Positions 32,084 through 34,585 of a stretch of DNA of 34,585 nt are shown piece by piece (position 1 is the stretch's first letter; each line of letters starts with the position of its first letter). This stretch comes from Flavobacteriaceae bacterium. Its GTDB lineage: Bacteria > Bacteroidota > Bacteroidia > Flavobacteriales > Flavobacteriaceae. The notes below the pieces were generated by a model. It was given only the letters and a program-made list of their open reading frames with translations, made no database searches and was not told where the DNA came from. The DNA is taken from the NCBI GenBank assembly GCA_947463515.1, contig CANHRI010000027.1, positions 1 to 34,585 on the forward strand. The letters run 5' to 3'. The translations under genes and the position numbers were made by a program.

Positions 32084-34585
32084 ATGGCAAAAAATTTAGT
32101 GATTGTAGAGTCGCCTGCCAAGGCCAAAACCATTGAAAAGTTTCTTGGGAAAGATTTTCAGGTGGAGTCGAGTTATGGACATATTGCCGATTTACCTTCG
32201 AAGGAAATAGGAGTAGACGTTACCAATGGCTTTAAGCCCAAATACGAAGTTTCTCCCGATAAAAAAGCCTTGGTTAAAAAACTCAAAGATCTTGCTAAAA
32301 CAGCCGAAATGGTGTGGTTGGCTTCCGATGAAGACCGGGAAGGAGAAGCGATTTCCTGGCATTTGGCGGAAGAGTTGAAGTTGGATCACCAAAAAACAAA
32401 ACGCATTGTTTTTCATGAAATTACCAAAACTGCCATACAAAAAGCTATCGAAAATCCACGAGGAATCGATTATAATTTGGTGAATGCGCAGCAAGCCCGT
32501 CGTGTACTCGACCGTTTGGTAGGGTATGAGCTGTCGCCTGTTTTATGGAAAAAAGTAAAAGGGGGACTCTCAGCAGGGCGCGTACAGTCGGTTTCTGTTC
32601 GATTAATTGTTGAACGCGAACGCGAAATTCAAGCCTTTAAGGCGGAACCCTCCTTCAGTGTAGCGGCTGAATTTGTCAATGAAAAAGGAAAAGTTGTCAA
32701 AACGAAGTTGGCTAAAAACTTTTCAAGCCAAGAACAAGCAGCTAAATTTTTATCCCTTAATATTGGAGCTCAGTTTACGGTAGGGGAATTAGAAACTAAG
32801 CCCGCCAAAAAATCACCGGCGCCCCCGTTTACGACGTCAACTTTGCAACAAGAAGCGGCGCGTAAGTTATACCTTCCTGTGGGAATTACCATGCAAATTG
32901 CACAACGCCTTTACGAGGCAGGGTTGATTACCTACATGCGAACCGACAGTGTAAACTTATCGCAAGAGGCTATGGCAGCAGCTAAAGAGGAAATCTCAAG
33001 ATATTATGGTCCTGAGTTTAGCAAGCCTAGAAATTTTAATACCAAGTCCAAAGGCGCACAAGAGGCCCACGAAGCAATACGTCCTACCGATATGTCGCGC
33101 CACTCGATCGATTTGGACCGCGATCAAGCGCGATTGTATGATTTGATTTGGAAACGTACGCTCGCTTCACAAATGAGTGATGCCGAATTGGAACGTACTC
33201 AGGCCAAAATTGTAGCCAATACCCATTCAGAACCTTTCATTGCCTCTGGTGAGGTGATCAAATTTGAAGGATTTTTAAAAGTGTATTTGGAAGGTCATGA
33301 TGATGAAGAAGATGAGCAAGAAGGAATGTTGCCTGCCATGAAAGTGGGTGAACGTATGGTCAACCAACTCATTACGGCCACCGAACGATTTTCCCGTCCT
33401 CCAAGTCGCTATACGGAAGCATCTTTGGTTAAAAAATTAGAAGAGTTAGGCATCGGACGCCCGTCGACTTATGCGCCTACGATTTCAACCATTATGGGAA
33501 GAAATTATGTAGAGAAAGGTAGTTTTGAAGGTCAAGAGCGAAAATACCAACAATTAGTGTTGAAAGACAGTCAGGTCATTACACAAACGTTGACTGAAAA
33601 TGTGGGGTCTGACAAAGGGAAATTAGTTCCAACCGATATTGGAATTATCGTGAATGATTTCTTGGTGAAAAACTTTGAGACAATACTCGACTATAATTTT
33701 ACAGCAAAAGTAGAGCAAGATTTCGATGAAATTGCCGAAGGAAACCGCGATTGGGCGGCGATGATGAATGATTTTTACCAGCATTTTCACCCCAATGTGG
33801 TAGATGTTGAACAAAATGCCGATCGTGAAAGTGGGGAGCGAATTTTGGGTACTGATCCCAAAACAGGAAAGCCCGTTTCGGTGCGTTTGGGGAAATTTGG
33901 ACCCATGGCACAAATTGGTGATGCAGAAGATACGGCCAAGCAATTTGCCAGTTTACGTCAAGATCAAAATATAAGTACCATTACGCTTGAGGAAGTGTTG
34001 AACTTATTTGAATTACCCAAAAAATTAGGGGTATATCAAGGGGAGGAAATTGAAGTGAATAATGGGCGCTTCGGACCCTATGTGCGTTTTGGGAAACAGT
34101 TTATTTCACTCCCCAAAGGGATGGATCCTATGGATGCGACTATGGAGTTGGCACAACAATTAATTGATGAAAAGAATCAAGCCGATGCCCCAATTGGTTC
34201 TTACAATGGTTTACCCGTCCAAAAAGGAGTAGGGCGCTTTGGACCCTTTATCAAGTGGAATGGCATGTTTATTAATGTGAGTAAAAAATACAATTTCGAC
34301 CATCTTTCCGACGAAGATATTCAGAATCTGATTGTCGAAAAACTCCAAAAAGAAGAAGAAAAAGTGCTTCAAGAATGGCCTGAGGAGAAAATCCGAATCG
34401 AAAAGGCGCGTTGGGGACGTTCCGTTATTTTAAAAGGGAAATTAAAAGTTGAATTAAACAAGGATGTTGATGCTACGAAGTTGACTTTAGAGGAGGTAAA
34501 AGCCATGTTGGAAAAAAAAGCACCAGCAAAGAAAGCGCCTGCCAAAAAGGCTCCAGCCAAGAAAGCTGCAACAACCAAAAAGAAA
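32084..34585 (+). CDS. topA: DNA topoisomerase I (cut by right edge)
   Basis: This gene is open for 834 codons to the window end. It encodes type IA topoisomerase, which relaxes negative supercoils. The N-terminal Toprim region has NLVIVESPAKAKTIEKFL and the acidic metal site SDEDREGEAISWHL (81-94). The nicking tyrosine is Y284 in LITYMRTDSVNL. Later signatures are HEAIRPTD and SLVKKLEELGIGRPSTYA. The C-terminus has no four-Cys zinc fingers; it carries Topo_C-type repeats instead, with GKFGPMAQIG, NGRFGPYVRFG and GRFGPFIKWNG. It then ends in a Lys/Ala/Pro-rich tail (APAKK repeated) that continues off the edge. The start is the ATG giving MAKNLVIV. Confidence 0.97.
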   Translation, partial: MAKNLVIVESPAKAKTIEKFLGKDFQVESSYGHIADLPSKEIGVDVTNGFKPKYEVSPDKKALVKKLKDLAKTAEMVWLASDEDREGEAISWHLAEELKLDHQKTKRIVFHEITKTAIQKAIENPRGIDYNLVNAQQARRVLDRLVGYELSPVLWKKVKGGLSAGRVQSVSVRLIVEREREIQAFKAEPSFSVAAEFVNEKGKVVKTKLAKNFSSQEQAAKFLSLNIGAQFTVGELETKPAKKSPAPPFTTSTLQQEAARKLYLPVGITMQIAQRLYEAGLITYMRTDSVNLSQEAMAAAKEEISRYYGPEFSKPRNFNTKSKGAQEAHEAIRPTDMSRHSIDLDRDQARLYDLIWKRTLASQMSDAELERTQAKIVANTHSEPFIASGEVIKFEGFLKVYLEGHDDEEDEQEGMLPAMKVGERMVNQLITATERFSRPPSRYTEASLVKKLEELGIGRPSTYAPTISTIMGRNYVEKGSFEGQERKYQQLVLKDSQVITQTLTENVGSDKGKLVPTDIGIIVNDFLVKNFETILDYNFTAKVEQDFDEIAEGNRDWAAMMNDFYQHFHPNVVDVEQNADRESGERILGTDPKTGKPVSVRLGKFGPMAQIGDAEDTAKQFASLRQDQNISTITLEEVLNLFELPKKLGVYQGEEIEVNNGRFGPYVRFGKQFISLPKGMDPMDATMELAQQLIDEKNQADAPIGSYNGLPVQKGVGRFGPFIKWNGMFINVSKKYNFDHLSDEDIQNLIVEKLQKEEEKVLQEWPEEKIRIEKARWGRSVILKGKLKVELNKDVDATKLTLEEVKAMLEKKAPAKKAPAKKAPAKKAATTKKK

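Overview
The window reads as a chromosomal segment from a member of the Flavobacteriaceae (phylum Bacteroidota), probably Flavobacterium or a close relative. The evidence is a low-GC sequence, several matches to the Bacteroidota promoter form TTG-N(17-23)-TAnnTTTG (best before rpsO, miaB and topA), a short 287-residue RpoD without region 1.1, the flavobacterial exosortase XrtF with its partner protein, lipoproteins with acidic residues after the lipid-bearing Cys, and the block miaB - YcxB-like - sigma54 activator - lipoprotein - lptE - TPR-like - secG. No rRNA, tRNA, insertion sequence, prophage or CRISPR array was seen.

Layout. (1) 1-8348, minus strand: a compact galactan/galactose operon in the order galM, GH53 galactanase (lipoprotein), second GH53 galactanase, GH2 beta-galactosidase, galK, galT, SSS symporter (cut by the left edge). 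It is divergent from a GntR-type regulator at 8449-9447, with three TACCrGT motifs between them. The enzymes would cut galactan outside the cytoplasm, import sugar by a cation symporter, and feed galactose through mutarotase, galactokinase and uridylyltransferase. No galE and no SusC/SusD pair lies in the window. (2) 9515-12263: a CBS-domain protein, rpe, a repeat-rich gap with three perfect 60-bp tandem units, rpoD, and a GC-rich, potentially structured block. (3) 12264-16836: a DUF1566-type lipoprotein, pnp, rpsO and a GAF-domain free-methionine-sulfoxide-reductase-like protein. (4) 16908-20110, plus strand: xrtF and its partner, then a pair encoding an ATP-cone/PD-(D/E)XK nuclease-like protein and a beta-CASP metallo-beta-lactamase-fold nuclease. 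(5) 20163-23837: a probable metal (copper-type) uptake or handling locus made of a small Cys-rich HYC/CC/PP protein, a TonB-dependent receptor and a secreted HMA protein, then a small inverted-repeat element and a DedA membrane protein. (6) 23913-31834, minus strand: groL-groS, then the envelope-biogenesis operon from miaB to secG. (7) 32084 to the right edge: topA, cut by the window end.

The parts that look least described are the ATP-cone nuclease/beta-CASP pair, the HYC_CC_PP-TonB receptor-HMA locus with its perfect 14-bp dyad, the GC-rich structured block upstream of rpoD, the 60-bp tandem repeats downstream of rpoD, and the operator-like triad in the galactan control region. Most other genes are housekeeping and ordinary. 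All functional calls come from reading motifs; no database search was possible.
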